A DNA stretch of 41,259 nucleotides from an uncultured Bacteroidota bacterium (GTDB lineage: Bacteria > Bacteroidota > Bacteroidia > Bacteroidales > SZUA-534): NCBI GenBank assembly GCA_946414435.1, contig CAMKOM010000028.1, forward strand, positions 1-41,259, in the 5' to 3' direction. Shown here one piece after another: positions 1-8,587 of the stretch; position 1 is the stretch's first letter; each line of letters starts with the position of its first letter. A program made the position numbers and the translations under genes. Under the pieces are notes generated by a model. It did no database searches. It was not told the DNA's origin and saw only the letters and a program-made list of their open reading frames with translations.

Positions 1-2
1 GC

Positions 3-1811
3 TTTGCCGTTAGCGGCCGCAATGGCTCGAAAGGCTCTGCAACCAACAATCTTTTTAATATCGACCTTGCCACTGATGCCAAAACACTCAATGGCGTGAA
101 CCGCGTTTACTGGTACCCCGCCGAAGAGAAGAACGCTTTTATGGCTGGTAATCTGAAAGTAGACAATGCTAATGATGTTGGTACCAACTCATTCAATGCC
201 GGCTACCAAAATAAAGCCAGCGGCGACTTCTCGCAAGCTTTTGGATACAAATCGGAAGCTACTGGCACAACAGCAATGGCTATAGGCAACCAAGCCAAAG
301 CTACTGCACAAAGTTCGTTTGCCTTTGGTGAGAGTACAACAGCCGCAGGACAAAGCTCGATGGCTATTGGTGTGGGTGCGCAAACGGGTTCATCAGCCTC
401 AAACGCTTTTGCTTTTGGCAAGAATGCAATCTCACAATCTGCCAGCTCGGTAGCCATTGGCGAGAGTGCAACCACGGGCACATCCGCCTCAAATGCCTAC
501 GCATTTGGTAAATCAGCTTCGGCTACAGGCTCGGCCAGTTATGCATTTGGCGCGTCAGCCACATCCTCGAATTCAAATGCTGTTGCTTTTGGAACATCGG
601 CTAAAGCACAAAATTCAGATGCCTACGCTTTTGGTAACAATGCACAGGCTACAGGTGTGGGCAGCTACGCATTCGGCTCAGGAGCGATAGCTTCTGGGAA
701 AAAAAGTTTTGCTTTCGGTGGGGACGGTATTGACACGAATGGTTCAACGTTGTTGGCACCCAAAGCTACTGGTGATTATTCTTATTCTATTGGCGCAGGA
801 ACAGAAGCTACAAAAAAAGGTGCCATTGCTTTAGGAGTTAAAACATCCGCAAGTGGCGAATATTCCATGACAATGGGATATAAGACAACAACTTCAGGTT
901 CGTATTCTGTGGCCTTTGGAAAAGAATCAGCAGCTACTGGTAGTGCATCTTTTGCTGTTGGAAATAATGTAAAGGCTACAGGAGATAATAGTGTAGCAAT
1001 GGGGAATAATTGCGAAGCCAACGGAAGTAGTAGTATAGCTTTTGGAATTGAAGCTAAAGCCGAAGAAAACTATAGTATGTCTATAGGGTATATGACAGAA
1101 GCCAACGGTGGTGTATCTACTGCAATGGGTTATCGGACAAGTACTTTAGGGGGATATTCAACAGCAATGGGTTTTCTTACTACTGCAAAATCACTTTGTG
1201 AAGTTACTATAGGAAGTGCTTGTACCGATTATGAAGTTGGTACTACTAATCAGTCTGGCACCACTTTTTCAGGTGCACATAGATGGGTAACTACAGACAG
1301 ATTATTTGTAATTGGTAATGCGAACCCCTATAGTAGTAATAGAAGCGATGCTTTAATTGTTTACAAAAACGGCAATATGACAGTAAATGGGAAGATAACC
1401 CACAATGGATTGATATCATCGTCAGACATTCGCCTAAAGAAAGATGTTCAGCAACTCGATGGTGCTTTGGATAAGGTGCTTAAACTGCGCGGCGTAAGCT
1501 TCTATTGGAAAAGCAAAGAGGAGATGGCTGCCGCCCGTGGCAAAGATGCCAACAACTTCAGTTACGGTTTCGGTAGCGAGAAACAGATTGGCGTCATAGC
1601 CCAGGAGATTGAGCAGGTCTTGCCCGAACTGGTTGTAACTGACAACGAGGGCTTCAAAGCCGTTAAATATGAGAACCTCGCGCCTGTGCTCATCGAGGCC
1701 ATAAAAGAGCAGCAGGCAATTATTGACAACCAGCAGAAAAAGAACGATGAGCTGGAGGCCAAGGTGGAGCGATTGGAGAAGATGGTTGAAGAGCTGATGA
1801 AGAAGCAGTAG
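3..1811 (+). CDS. Surface fibre protein with YadA-like head repeats and C-terminal S74 chaperone domain (5' end outside window)
   Basis: The frame is open to the left edge, so the N-terminus is missing; a GTG at 96 is only an internal codon. The first residues (FAVSGRNGSKG...NLFNID) resemble the repeats of the protein at 12585-14054. Then come roughly 25 repeats of about 14 residues (pattern AFGxxAxATGxxSxA), typical of YadA/Hia-type trimeric beta-roll heads. Bases about 1420-1700 encode a peptidase S74 intramolecular chaperone with the motif SDIRLKKD; the Ser (codon 1422) and Lys (codon 1437) sit at the spacing of the phage endosialidase autocleavage dyad. The end is a charged coiled coil (ELEAKVERLEKMVEELMKK). 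Known S74 domains drive trimer folding and then cleave themselves off. I infer a secreted or surface-displayed trimeric fibre; no T9SS sorting domain is present at the C-terminus. Confidence 0.85.
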   Translation, partial: FAVSGRNGSKGSATNNLFNIDLATDAKTLNGVNRVYWYPAEEKNAFMAGNLKVDNANDVGTNSFNAGYQNKASGDFSQAFGYKSEATGTTAMAIGNQAKATAQSSFAFGESTTAAGQSSMAIGVGAQTGSSASNAFAFGKNAISQSASSVAIGESATTGTSASNAYAFGKSASATGSASYAFGASATSSNSNAVAFGTSAKAQNSDAYAFGNNAQATGVGSYAFGSGAIASGKKSFAFGGDGIDTNGSTLLAPKATGDYSYSIGAGTEATKKGAIALGVKTSASGEYSMTMGYKTTTSGSYSVAFGKESAATGSASFAVGNNVKATGDNSVAMGNNCEANGSSSIAFGIEAKAEENYSMSIGYMTEANGGVSTAMGYRTSTLGGYSTAMGFLTTAKSLCEVTIGSACTDYEVGTTNQSGTTFSGAHRWVTTDRLFVIGNANPYSSNRSDALIVYKNGNMTVNGKITHNGLISSSDIRLKKDVQQLDGALDKVLKLRGVSFYWKSKEEMAAARGKDANNFSYGFGSEKQIGVIAQEIEQVLPELVVTDNEGFKAVKYENLAPVLIEAIKEQQAIIDNQQKKNDELEAKVERLEKMVEELMKKQ

Positions 1812-1859
1812 AAGGAATTAGGAGCAGTGCAAGCATCGTCTGTACTGATAATGCAAAGG

Positions 1860-1888
1860 CCGGAATCCAAATGGGTTCCGGTTTTTTA
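1860..1888 (+). terminator. Rho-independent terminator of the S74 fibre gene
   Basis: Arms CCGGAATCC (1860-1868) and GGGTTCCGG (1873-1881) form a 9-bp stem with one G-T pair and an AAAT loop, followed by six T. There is no A-run on the left, so it acts only on the plus strand and not on the convergent permease gene. Confidence 0.85.
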
Positions 1889-1910
1889 TTTCATTGTTTG
1901 AGCGCTGTGG

Positions 1911-2801
1911 CTAACTTCCCAGTACCAGCACGCACACGCCGATAATAATCCCCGCAAGGGCAATGCCTTTCGATTTCAGATTGTGCTCATGGAAGATGGC
2001 CGCGCCAAGCAGGAATGCCAGCACAACGCTGCTGCGCCTGATGACCGAGACCACACCAAGCAAGGCTTCGGGCCGCGACAGGGCGTAGAAATACATGAAA
2101 TCGGCCACAGAAAGGGTGATGCCAATCATCGGGATGATGATGCGCCAGTTGAACAGCGGCGGCACAGTGCGCTTGGGTAGCCAAAACGCCAGCGGAATCA
2201 GCATAAAAATGCCCATATAGATTGAATACCAAGTCTGTACGGCCATACGGTCGTAGTGGGCAAGCAAATATTTGTCGAACAGCGATGACACCGAGCCAAG
2301 CAGCGTGGCCGTAACAATGGCCCAGATGGCGTGGTTGCTCTTGAAGTTGATGCCTTCCTTCTTTCCCGCTTTCGCGAATAGGTACGACGAGAAGATGACC
2401 ACCGCAAACCCCAGCCACTGCCAGCCGTTGAAGCGTTCGCCATAAATCAGAAAAGCGCCGGCTATTGTCCAGACAGGACCCGTTGAGCGAATGGGCGCCA
2501 CAATAGTTATCGGCAACTGACTCAGGGCTTTATAGGCAAAAATCCACGAGCTGCCGACAATCATAGCCTTTATGAAATAAAGAAGATGCTCGTGAGCGGT
2601 GATTTCGGGCACGTAGAAAAGATTGTCTTCAGTGACCACCTCAAACCGCGACAACATCAGCACAACGCTAAACAGCGCCGCACCCGTGGCGGTTGCCACA
2701 AACAAAACGGGAATAAAGGCATTGCCCCGCAGCGATGCTTTTTTCAAAATGTCGTAGCAGCCCAACAGCGCACTCGACAACAACGCAAACAACAGCCACA
2801 T
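1911..2801 (-). CDS. EamA-family (DMT superfamily) permease
   Basis: This 296-residue protein is strongly hydrophobic, with about ten predicted membrane spans in two EamA halves of roughly equal length (about residues 1-140 and 155-296). The first half starts with a helix containing LLGCYDILKK, and a Gly-rich helix ends the second half (GIIIGVCVLVLG). The family exports or imports small metabolites across the inner membrane; the substrate cannot be read from the sequence. The ATG at 2801 opens the first helix directly and is the natural start. It lies 84 bases downstream of aroE on the same strand and may be read from the same transcript. Confidence 0.85.
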   Translation of the reverse strand: MWLLFALLSSALLGCYDILKKASLRGNAFIPVLFVATATGAALFSVVLMLSRFEVVTEDNLFYVPEITAHEHLLYFIKAMIVGSSWIFAYKALSQLPITIVAPIRSTGPVWTIAGAFLIYGERFNGWQWLGFAVVIFSSYLFAKAGKKEGINFKSNHAIWAIVTATLLGSVSSLFDKYLLAHYDRMAVQTWYSIYMGIFMLIPLAFWLPKRTVPPLFNWRIIIPMIGITLSVADFMYFYALSRPEALLGVVSVIRRSSVVLAFLLGAAIFHEHNLKSKGIALAGIIIGVCVLVLGS

Positions 2802-2847
2802 AACGATTGAAAAGTTGAGAAGTTTAGTTTAAAGTTTGCCAAACCGT

Positions 2848-2875
2848 GATTCGTAATTCATAAATCCTAATCCTA
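2848..2875. repeat. Short intergenic repeat-word tract
   Basis: The gap between aroE and the permease carries ATTCGTAATTC (2849-2859), whose reverse complement occurs at 34726-34736, and overlapping ATCCTAATCCTA words like those at 35381-35401. It is a short member of the dispersed word family described in the findings. Confidence 0.45.
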
Positions 2876-2885
2876 GCTATTGGAA

Positions 2886-3638
2886 CTAAATGTCTTCATT
2901 CCAAATTTCCCAAGCCCGCACAGCCTGGCCAATCAGCATATCCAAGCCGTTTTTGATGGTTGCGCCACGCTCTTTGGATTTTTGCAGGAAGAGTGTGGTC
3001 TCGGGATTGTAAATCAAGTCGAAGCAAAGGTGTTCAGAGCCGATGGCCGAGTATGGAATATCGGGGCAGGCGTCGGTTTTGGGCGACATGCCCAGCGGTG
3101 TGCAGTTGACTATAAGTTTATGGTTTTCAATTAATCCGGTGGTGAGTTGCTGGTATGAGAGAATGTTGTTGGCGGCATCGGCGTTGCGCGAGACGAATTG
3201 ATAATCAATCCCCAGTTTTTCAAGCACATAGCGCACGGCTTTCGATGCGCCGCCAGTTCCCAGAATGAAGGCTTTGGTGTGGCAAGGTTTCAGCAGCGGG
3301 CAAAGTGAGTTCTCGAAACCCACAACATCGGAATTGCAACCGCGAAGCCGCATGGTTGAACCATTACGGATAATCTTTACAACATTCACTGCTCCAACCT
3401 TTTGCGCGGTCTCATCTATCTCGTCAAGGAAGGCCATCACTTTTTGTTTATATGGTATGGTCACGTTCAACCCAGAAAGGCCTTCAACTGACAGCACTTT
3501 TTCAGGAAAAAGGGCGATGTCTTCAATCTGAAAGTTAAGATATTGGGCATCAATATGTTCGTTGGCAAACTTCTTTGTGAAATAATCTTGCGAGAACGAG
3601 TGCCCCAATGGGTAGCCAACCAAGCCGTAGGTTTTCAT
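2886..3638 (-). CDS. aroE: Shikimate dehydrogenase (NADP+)
   Basis: It reduces 3-dehydroshikimate to shikimate with NADPH in aromatic amino acid synthesis, in the cytosol. The 250 residues match the short Bacteroidota AroE length. The substrate-binding start GYPLGHSFSQ lies at residues 8-17, the catalytic-lysine motif NVTIPYK follows at about 59-65, and the GCNSD motif carries the catalytic Asp (Ser replaces the more usual Thr). The Rossmann loop is LGTGGASKAV. The C-terminal GLDMLIGQAVRAWEIW motif is intact. The ATG at 3638 directly precedes the conserved start. It sits between the porV terminator and the DMT permease gene. Confidence 0.95.
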   Translation of the reverse strand: MKTYGLVGYPLGHSFSQDYFTKKFANEHIDAQYLNFQIEDIALFPEKVLSVEGLSGLNVTIPYKQKVMAFLDEIDETAQKVGAVNVVKIIRNGSTMRLRGCNSDVVGFENSLCPLLKPCHTKAFILGTGGASKAVRYVLEKLGIDYQFVSRNADAANNILSYQQLTTGLIENHKLIVNCTPLGMSPKTDACPDIPYSAIGSEHLCFDLIYNPETTLFLQKSKERGATIKNGLDMLIGQAVRAWEIWNEDI

Positions 3639-3655
3639 AATTACGAGTCAAAATT

Positions 3656-3678
3656 AAAAAGGGGCGATGAACGCCCCT
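3656..3678 (-). terminator. Rho-independent terminator of porV
   Basis: On the minus strand AGGGGCG and CGCCCCT form a 7-bp GC-rich stem around TTCAT, followed by TTTTT. It begins a few bases after the porV stop codon and ends just upstream of the aroE start, so it separates the T9SS genes from aroE. Confidence 0.85.
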
Positions 3679-3684
3679 AAGAAT

Positions 3685-4887
3685 TTATTTGCTGGCCAAT
3701 TCTTCGAAATCGAGTATGAGCGAGAATCGCCATGTGTTTTTCAGCGGACTGTTTGAGAAGTTGCCGGCTGGAATCAGATACGAGAAATCGAGTCCAAGCA
3801 TTTTCATTTTCAAGCCTACACCTGCAGTGAAATATTTGCGGTTGCCCTTTTTTGCACTTTCGTGGAAGTAGCCCAGGCGTGCTGCAAACTGATTGGCATA
3901 CCAGTATTCGGCACCTATTGATGTGGTTATCTCTTTTATCTCTTCACTGAAGCCGTCGGGAGCATCGCCAAACGATTGGAACACACCTTGAATGATGCCC
4001 ACATCGTCGCTTTTGCCTTTGATTATCTCTCTATGTGCTACAGAATCACTGCCTAGGACATCACCATAAATAGGTGGAGTCGGAACCAATAGTTTGTTGA
4101 AATCAATGGTACCGGTAATCTTGTTGTATTTGTCAATGTTCATTGTAAGAGATCCGCCAATGCCAAGATTTGTCGGGATAAAGTTCTTGCTTTCTGGGGT
4201 GTAGCCAAGTTTTGCACCCAAGTTGCTGATGCTGAAACCGGCCGCCCAGTCGCAGTCGTATTGCCCGAGTTTGATTTTGTCGGTGTAGTATCCGTTGATG
4301 TCAACAGCAAACGATTTGCCCGCTTCAACCTGCTCATTGTATTGCCCGCCTTGTCCGCCTGTCAGGTTCGAGTAGATGAACCGTCCGGCCAGGCCGAGAG
4401 AGAAATTGTCAGAGAGTTTGCGGTTGTACGACAAGTCGAAGGCCATCTCGTGTGGAGAGTAGCTGCCCATACCGTTGCCGTTATTGTCATAGAAATTCAC
4501 ATTACCCATTGAGAAATAGCGCAAACTGCCGCCAATGGTCTGTAGCTTATCTATTTGATAATAACCTGAAACGTAAGCCAAGTTCATATCGTTGATGAGT
4601 TGTCGCAACCATGGCACATATGTGATCGACAATCCGTATGGAGTCTCAACAAAAGCCAGTTTCGATGAGTTCCAGATTTGTGCGTAGGCATCGGGACTCA
4701 ATGCAATTCCGGCATCGCCCATGGCGCCAGAGCGTGAGTCTGGAGCAATGCGCAGAAAAGGCACAGCAGTGTTGATGGCGTTCGTCTTGTCTTGACCAAG
4801 CATATCGGAATAATTTGCGCCATTTTGCGCATTCAATCCTAAGGTGCAGACAAGTGCTGCAGCTGACATAATAATTCTTCGTCTCAT
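3685..4887 (-). CDS. porV: T9SS outer-membrane shuttle protein PorV (LptO)
   Basis: PorV is a FadL-like outer-membrane beta barrel that takes cargo from the T9SS translocon to the PorU sortase. The frame is open further upstream to 5148, but that part overlaps porU and has no signal peptide. The ATG at 4887 gives a 400-residue protein with a clean signal sequence (MRRRIIMSAAALVCTLGLNA, then Gln), close to the size of Porphyromonas PorV. Family features include FLRIAPDSRSGAMGDAGIA near the mature N-terminus, QIWNSSKLAF, alternating amphipathic strands throughout, and a terminal strand ending in LILDF. It lies 46 bases downstream of porU, the usual porU-porV pairing, and a -7 box in that gap suggests some independent transcription. 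Confidence 0.93.
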   Translation of the reverse strand: MRRRIIMSAAALVCTLGLNAQNGANYSDMLGQDKTNAINTAVPFLRIAPDSRSGAMGDAGIALSPDAYAQIWNSSKLAFVETPYGLSITYVPWLRQLINDMNLAYVSGYYQIDKLQTIGGSLRYFSMGNVNFYDNNGNGMGSYSPHEMAFDLSYNRKLSDNFSLGLAGRFIYSNLTGGQGGQYNEQVEAGKSFAVDINGYYTDKIKLGQYDCDWAAGFSISNLGAKLGYTPESKNFIPTNLGIGGSLTMNIDKYNKITGTIDFNKLLVPTPPIYGDVLGSDSVAHREIIKGKSDDVGIIQGVFQSFGDAPDGFSEEIKEITTSIGAEYWYANQFAARLGYFHESAKKGNRKYFTAGVGLKMKMLGLDFSYLIPAGNFSNSPLKNTWRFSLILDFEELASK

Positions 4888-4905
4888 AACATAAATTTTT
4901 CGTTG

Positions 4906-4913
4906 CAAATATA
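4906..4913 (-). promoter_or_regulatory. -7 box upstream of porV
   Basis: TATATTTG on the minus strand matches the Bacteroidota -7 consensus TAnnTTTG exactly. It lies 18 bases before the porV ATG, inside the 46-base porU-porV gap, and could give porV a promoter separate from porU. No clear -33 TTTG is seen at the right distance. Confidence 0.5.
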
Positions 4914-4933
4914 GAAACTTATTTCGGGTGGTT

Positions 4934-7900
4934 TTATTGCCTTTCGATAACCATTTTGCCCGATTTTCTGCATTTGCCCATAGAACCCGATATTTCAGTG
5001 ACAAAAAGATATATTCCGCTGTCGATTTTCCGATCGCCATGTTGGCATGCCCAATATAATGGTGATGTGTCGCCAACTCCGCGTTTCTCACTGATCTGGT
5101 CAACCATTCGTCCTTGCATGTCGTAGATGGTGATGGTGATGTCGACAATGTTGTCGGTTTGGTTGTGGTTCACATAGAAATAGGTGTCGTCGGTCACTGG
5201 GTTTGGAAAATTGTAGACATCGCCAATGGCAGCCGAGTTGCTGTTGCTTACCACGAAGGTTATTTCAACCTCCGACGGGTTGTTGTAGATGTCCCACGCT
5301 ATTAGGGAGAGTGTGTGCTCGCCGTCTTCGAGATTGTAGAGGTTGAAACGGATTTCTCCGGCGTTGTAATGGTCGATGAGCCCTTCGTAGCAGTCGTTCA
5401 GCACAATAGCAGAGTGCACATCGTAATCAATCATTGCCACAATGTCGTGTCCGACACCATTGCCCGTTGTGTTGATTCCCGATTCATCGTAGAGCCTCGC
5501 CATGACAATAGGGTTGCTGCCTACAATGAATCCATTGGTGAAATTGGTGTCGGTCATGAAAATTTCAATTTCGGGGCCGTCGAAGTCGAAAACTCTGCCG
5601 TCGTCGGGTGTTCCTCCAATCAGAATCCGGTCAGAGTAGCCCATGGCTTCGTTTGAATCGAGCACGGCGTATAGGCTCACCTTACCGAATCCGTATGAGT
5701 AATTGATGTCTTTCGGAACAATGAATGAGAATTTGTAGTGCCCGTCGGTTATCGATGCGCGGCCTTGATAGAGGACGCTGTTCTGCGTTTCGAAGTCGAT
5801 TTTTGGCGAGGCCTTGTCGTTGGAGCGCGTTGTGATGGTTGTCTTTTTATCGAAAACTGTTGCGTAGAGTATTCCGTTGGTAGTGAGCAGATTGTCGTTG
5901 GCGTCGTACACTTGGCCTTCAATTGTCACGGTGTCGATGGCGTTTATTGTGTCGGGAAGGTATCTGATAGGCCGTCCATTGATTTCGGTAATGTTGACAC
6001 TGTTGCCGCGTGATGGCGCCAGGCGGATTGCCGGGTCGCCAAGTAGTATGAATTTGCGTTTGTTTGACGATACAATAGAACCGGTTTCATTCTTGGCGTT
6101 CATAACAATGTCGCCAATCCGCATTCCGTTTGTAACATCTTGATAGAACATGTTCCGGCCCAATTCGTTGTTAGCCGCGTTATAAACCACCCGGGTTGTT
6201 ACCAGAGCAGCTATGGCGCCGCCTTTGGGGTTGCGGACAAGAATTTCGCCCAGCGAGTTGAACGTGTGGTCGTCAAATCGGCCCACTTCACAACTTGCTG
6301 TGAACACAAACGGCATTCGGCCGGCATTGGTTAAGGCATCAGCGTCTTGCAGCATGAATATCGATTCGTGCGATAGTTTGCGCGGGCCGCCGTGGCCAAT
6401 GTATATTATAACCGCCGCTCCATTGGCGAATTGCATTTTTACTGACTCGTTCACTGCGGGGTATGTGGCTCCCGATGAACCCGAAAATTGTTCATAAGCA
6501 TCAAGATAAATCTTGTTGACATTGTATTCGGGCTGGTTTTCTTCAATAACAGAGCACAACTTTTCGGCATCGTACACAAAATCGCCCCTTTCTTCGTCAT
6601 CGGCTATAATAGCAATAGTGTTTGCCCAGCCACCAGGGTCACGGTTGGTCAGATGGCGGCGGATTTTGTCCACCATTCCCTGTGCTTCGGCAACCGTGTT
6701 TGCAGGCAAACGGCCAACGGCGATGTCGAGCATGCCCGACAGCCCGCCTTCATCGTCATCGAGCAGGCCGAAGAAGTCGTCGCTAACGCAGCTCTCGCTA
6801 ATCGATTCGGCATCTTCGGTTTGGTAGGTGAGGATATGATTTGCGTTGGTACCAAGAATATTACGATTGTCGTATGTGCCGTCGCCAAACAAAAGCAAGT
6901 AACGGAATCCACCGTTGCGCTTGTAAAGCATTCTTGCATAGTTTCTTATGGCGGCAACATCAGGTGTCCCGCTCGAAAATTCATTGAAAATCTGCTGTTG
7001 GGTGACCACTTTCACATTAAAACCATCGTGAGTGCGGTGAATGTCGGCCAGCTCGTCGGCTTGTGCCATAAAGTCAGTTGGTGTGATAATCACCATGTCG
7101 GGTGTCGACGAGCCGTGCAGGTTCTGGTTTCCAATCTCGCCAAGGTCCGTACCGCTTGTTATTGGCGATAGCAGATTGTTGGGGTCGAATGCCACAAACT
7201 CTCGGATTGTGCCTTGTGGCACTACGGCAAACCTCGATGATGTGTCGGAGTGGCTCACGCCAACAAGAAACGGATCGGTGGGGTTGGTAATGTCCATCAC
7301 CATTGGTGTGGTGCCGTTGTTGGCGATTTCGAAAACAACTGCAGTGCTGTCGGCAGTGCGCGAATCGCGGAAATGTAGTTGCCGCTTTCCTGTGTATGTG
7401 AGTTGCTCGCGTGCGTTGACACAAATCTTGTTGATGTATCCTTCCGACGAGATGTTCGAACTTGTAAGGCCATAGGCCAAGTTGAATGTTGATGACAATG
7501 GTGTGAACGAGAACACTTTCTCACAGAAATCGGCATAACGATAGTCGTCATAGGGCCGTAAAATGTCGCAAGTGGCTACATCGTGCCCCATGTATCTGTA
7601 TCTGAAAAATGCAAATGCGGTTCCGTTCATCATGCGGCCTGCCGATTGGGCAAGAACTTTCACTGGCTCATCGGCGACAATATTTGGGAAACTGAATTTT
7701 GTTGAATCAATGCTGTTGGTTACCAGTCTGTTATCGTACCAGCGCAAACCGGAGGCCACCAAATTGTATCTTTCACGGCTATAGTAGGCGTAGCTATCGA
7801 ATGTTGTGGCATGTGTTGCATCGAGAATAGAGTCGCCAACCGCTGTGGCTGCCATATCTTTGCCAGCTCCCATATCTGATGTCAGCATAAGATAGATGCT

Positions 7901-8479
7901 GTTGGAGTAGTTGTGACGCTTATGCACAAACAATCCCTTTTGGTTGTCGTAGTTCAGAACAATTGGCCCTTGCGCATAGAAAACCAAATAGTCGCCGCTG
8001 CCGAAAACATTGTCGGAGCCCATCTCTTTTAGTGTCGGAATTTCGCACATGTCGTTGGGAATGGGTTCGTTGCAGTATAGTGGAAGATTAGCACCGCCAT
8101 AGCTGAAAATTCTGGTGTCTTGCGGATTTTCCAATCCTATTTTTTTCAATTCGTCGTAGGTAAGTTTGTAAACACCTGATGTGTCGACTTTTATGATGAA
8201 CCAGCGCCCGCTGTCCAGAAGCGAATTGATTGGTTCGGCTGAGGAGGTCGTATCGGTGTTTGGCGTGTCAGCGCTGTGGCGCATTGTGCCTCTTGTCGGC
8301 AAATATTTTTGCTCCGCAGATGATGTGTTCGTATATATTAATGGTGTATTCGCATTTTTGTCACGCTCCGGCAGCAGCTTTTTAATCGCTTCTCGCGGAA
8401 TAGAAACGGCCACATCTAACTGCGCTGAAGCGGCAAATGTGGTCATAATCAGTACAAACGCTGCACAAAATCGTACCAT
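4934..8479 (-). CDS. porU: T9SS sortase PorU (C25 gingipain-like peptidase)
   Basis: PorU works at the cell surface. It removes the C-terminal signal of T9SS cargo and joins the cargo to lipopolysaccharide. The 1181 residues begin with a signal peptide (MVRFCAAFVLIMTTFAASAQ). A beta-rich N-terminal region is followed by the C25 caspase-like domain at about 460-822. The catalytic His is H696 in YIGHGG and the Cys is C730 in FTASCEVG, the order and spacing expected for this clan. A FILLGDPAIRL motif closes the peptidase domain. The last ~85 residues form a T9SS-type C-terminal domain (NFPNPV, then SGIYLFVT), which PorU is known to keep. It shares a divergent 108-base gap with the PorP gene and leads into porV. 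Confidence 0.95.
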   Translation of the reverse strand: MVRFCAAFVLIMTTFAASAQLDVAVSIPREAIKKLLPERDKNANTPLIYTNTSSAEQKYLPTRGTMRHSADTPNTDTTSSAEPINSLLDSGRWFIIKVDTSGVYKLTYDELKKIGLENPQDTRIFSYGGANLPLYCNEPIPNDMCEIPTLKEMGSDNVFGSGDYLVFYAQGPIVLNYDNQKGLFVHKRHNYSNSIYLMLTSDMGAGKDMAATAVGDSILDATHATTFDSYAYYSRERYNLVASGLRWYDNRLVTNSIDSTKFSFPNIVADEPVKVLAQSAGRMMNGTAFAFFRYRYMGHDVATCDILRPYDDYRYADFCEKVFSFTPLSSTFNLAYGLTSSNISSEGYINKICVNAREQLTYTGKRQLHFRDSRTADSTAVVFEIANNGTTPMVMDITNPTDPFLVGVSHSDTSSRFAVVPQGTIREFVAFDPNNLLSPITSGTDLGEIGNQNLHGSSTPDMVIITPTDFMAQADELADIHRTHDGFNVKVVTQQQIFNEFSSGTPDVAAIRNYARMLYKRNGGFRYLLLFGDGTYDNRNILGTNANHILTYQTEDAESISESCVSDDFFGLLDDDEGGLSGMLDIAVGRLPANTVAEAQGMVDKIRRHLTNRDPGGWANTIAIIADDEERGDFVYDAEKLCSVIEENQPEYNVNKIYLDAYEQFSGSSGATYPAVNESVKMQFANGAAVIIYIGHGGPRKLSHESIFMLQDADALTNAGRMPFVFTASCEVGRFDDHTFNSLGEILVRNPKGGAIAALVTTRVVYNAANNELGRNMFYQDVTNGMRIGDIVMNAKNETGSIVSSNKRKFILLGDPAIRLAPSRGNSVNITEINGRPIRYLPDTINAIDTVTIEGQVYDANDNLLTTNGILYATVFDKKTTITTRSNDKASPKIDFETQNSVLYQGRASITDGHYKFSFIVPKDINYSYGFGKVSLYAVLDSNEAMGYSDRILIGGTPDDGRVFDFDGPEIEIFMTDTNFTNGFIVGSNPIVMARLYDESGINTTGNGVGHDIVAMIDYDVHSAIVLNDCYEGLIDHYNAGEIRFNLYNLEDGEHTLSLIAWDIYNNPSEVEITFVVSNSNSAAIGDVYNFPNPVTDDTYFYVNHNQTDNIVDITITIYDMQGRMVDQISEKRGVGDTSPLYWACQHGDRKIDSGIYLFVTEISGSMGKCRKSGKMVIERQ

Positions 8480-8587
8480 AAAAATGCAAGTTTAGAAGGC
8501 TATAAAAATATAACTTCTTTTTTAACGTTTAACTGTGAGCAAACGGCTGAATAACTAATTTTATTGCCTGAATTCTCATATAAGCAG

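Noticed and set aside
4888-5148. N-terminal extension of porV
   Set aside because: It lies almost wholly inside porU, lacks a signal peptide, and the ATG at 4887 has both a signal sequence and a -7 box.
5315-7475. Several long plus-strand frames opposite porU
   Set aside because: They are mirror frames of a strongly supported gene with catalytic motifs and show no domains of their own.
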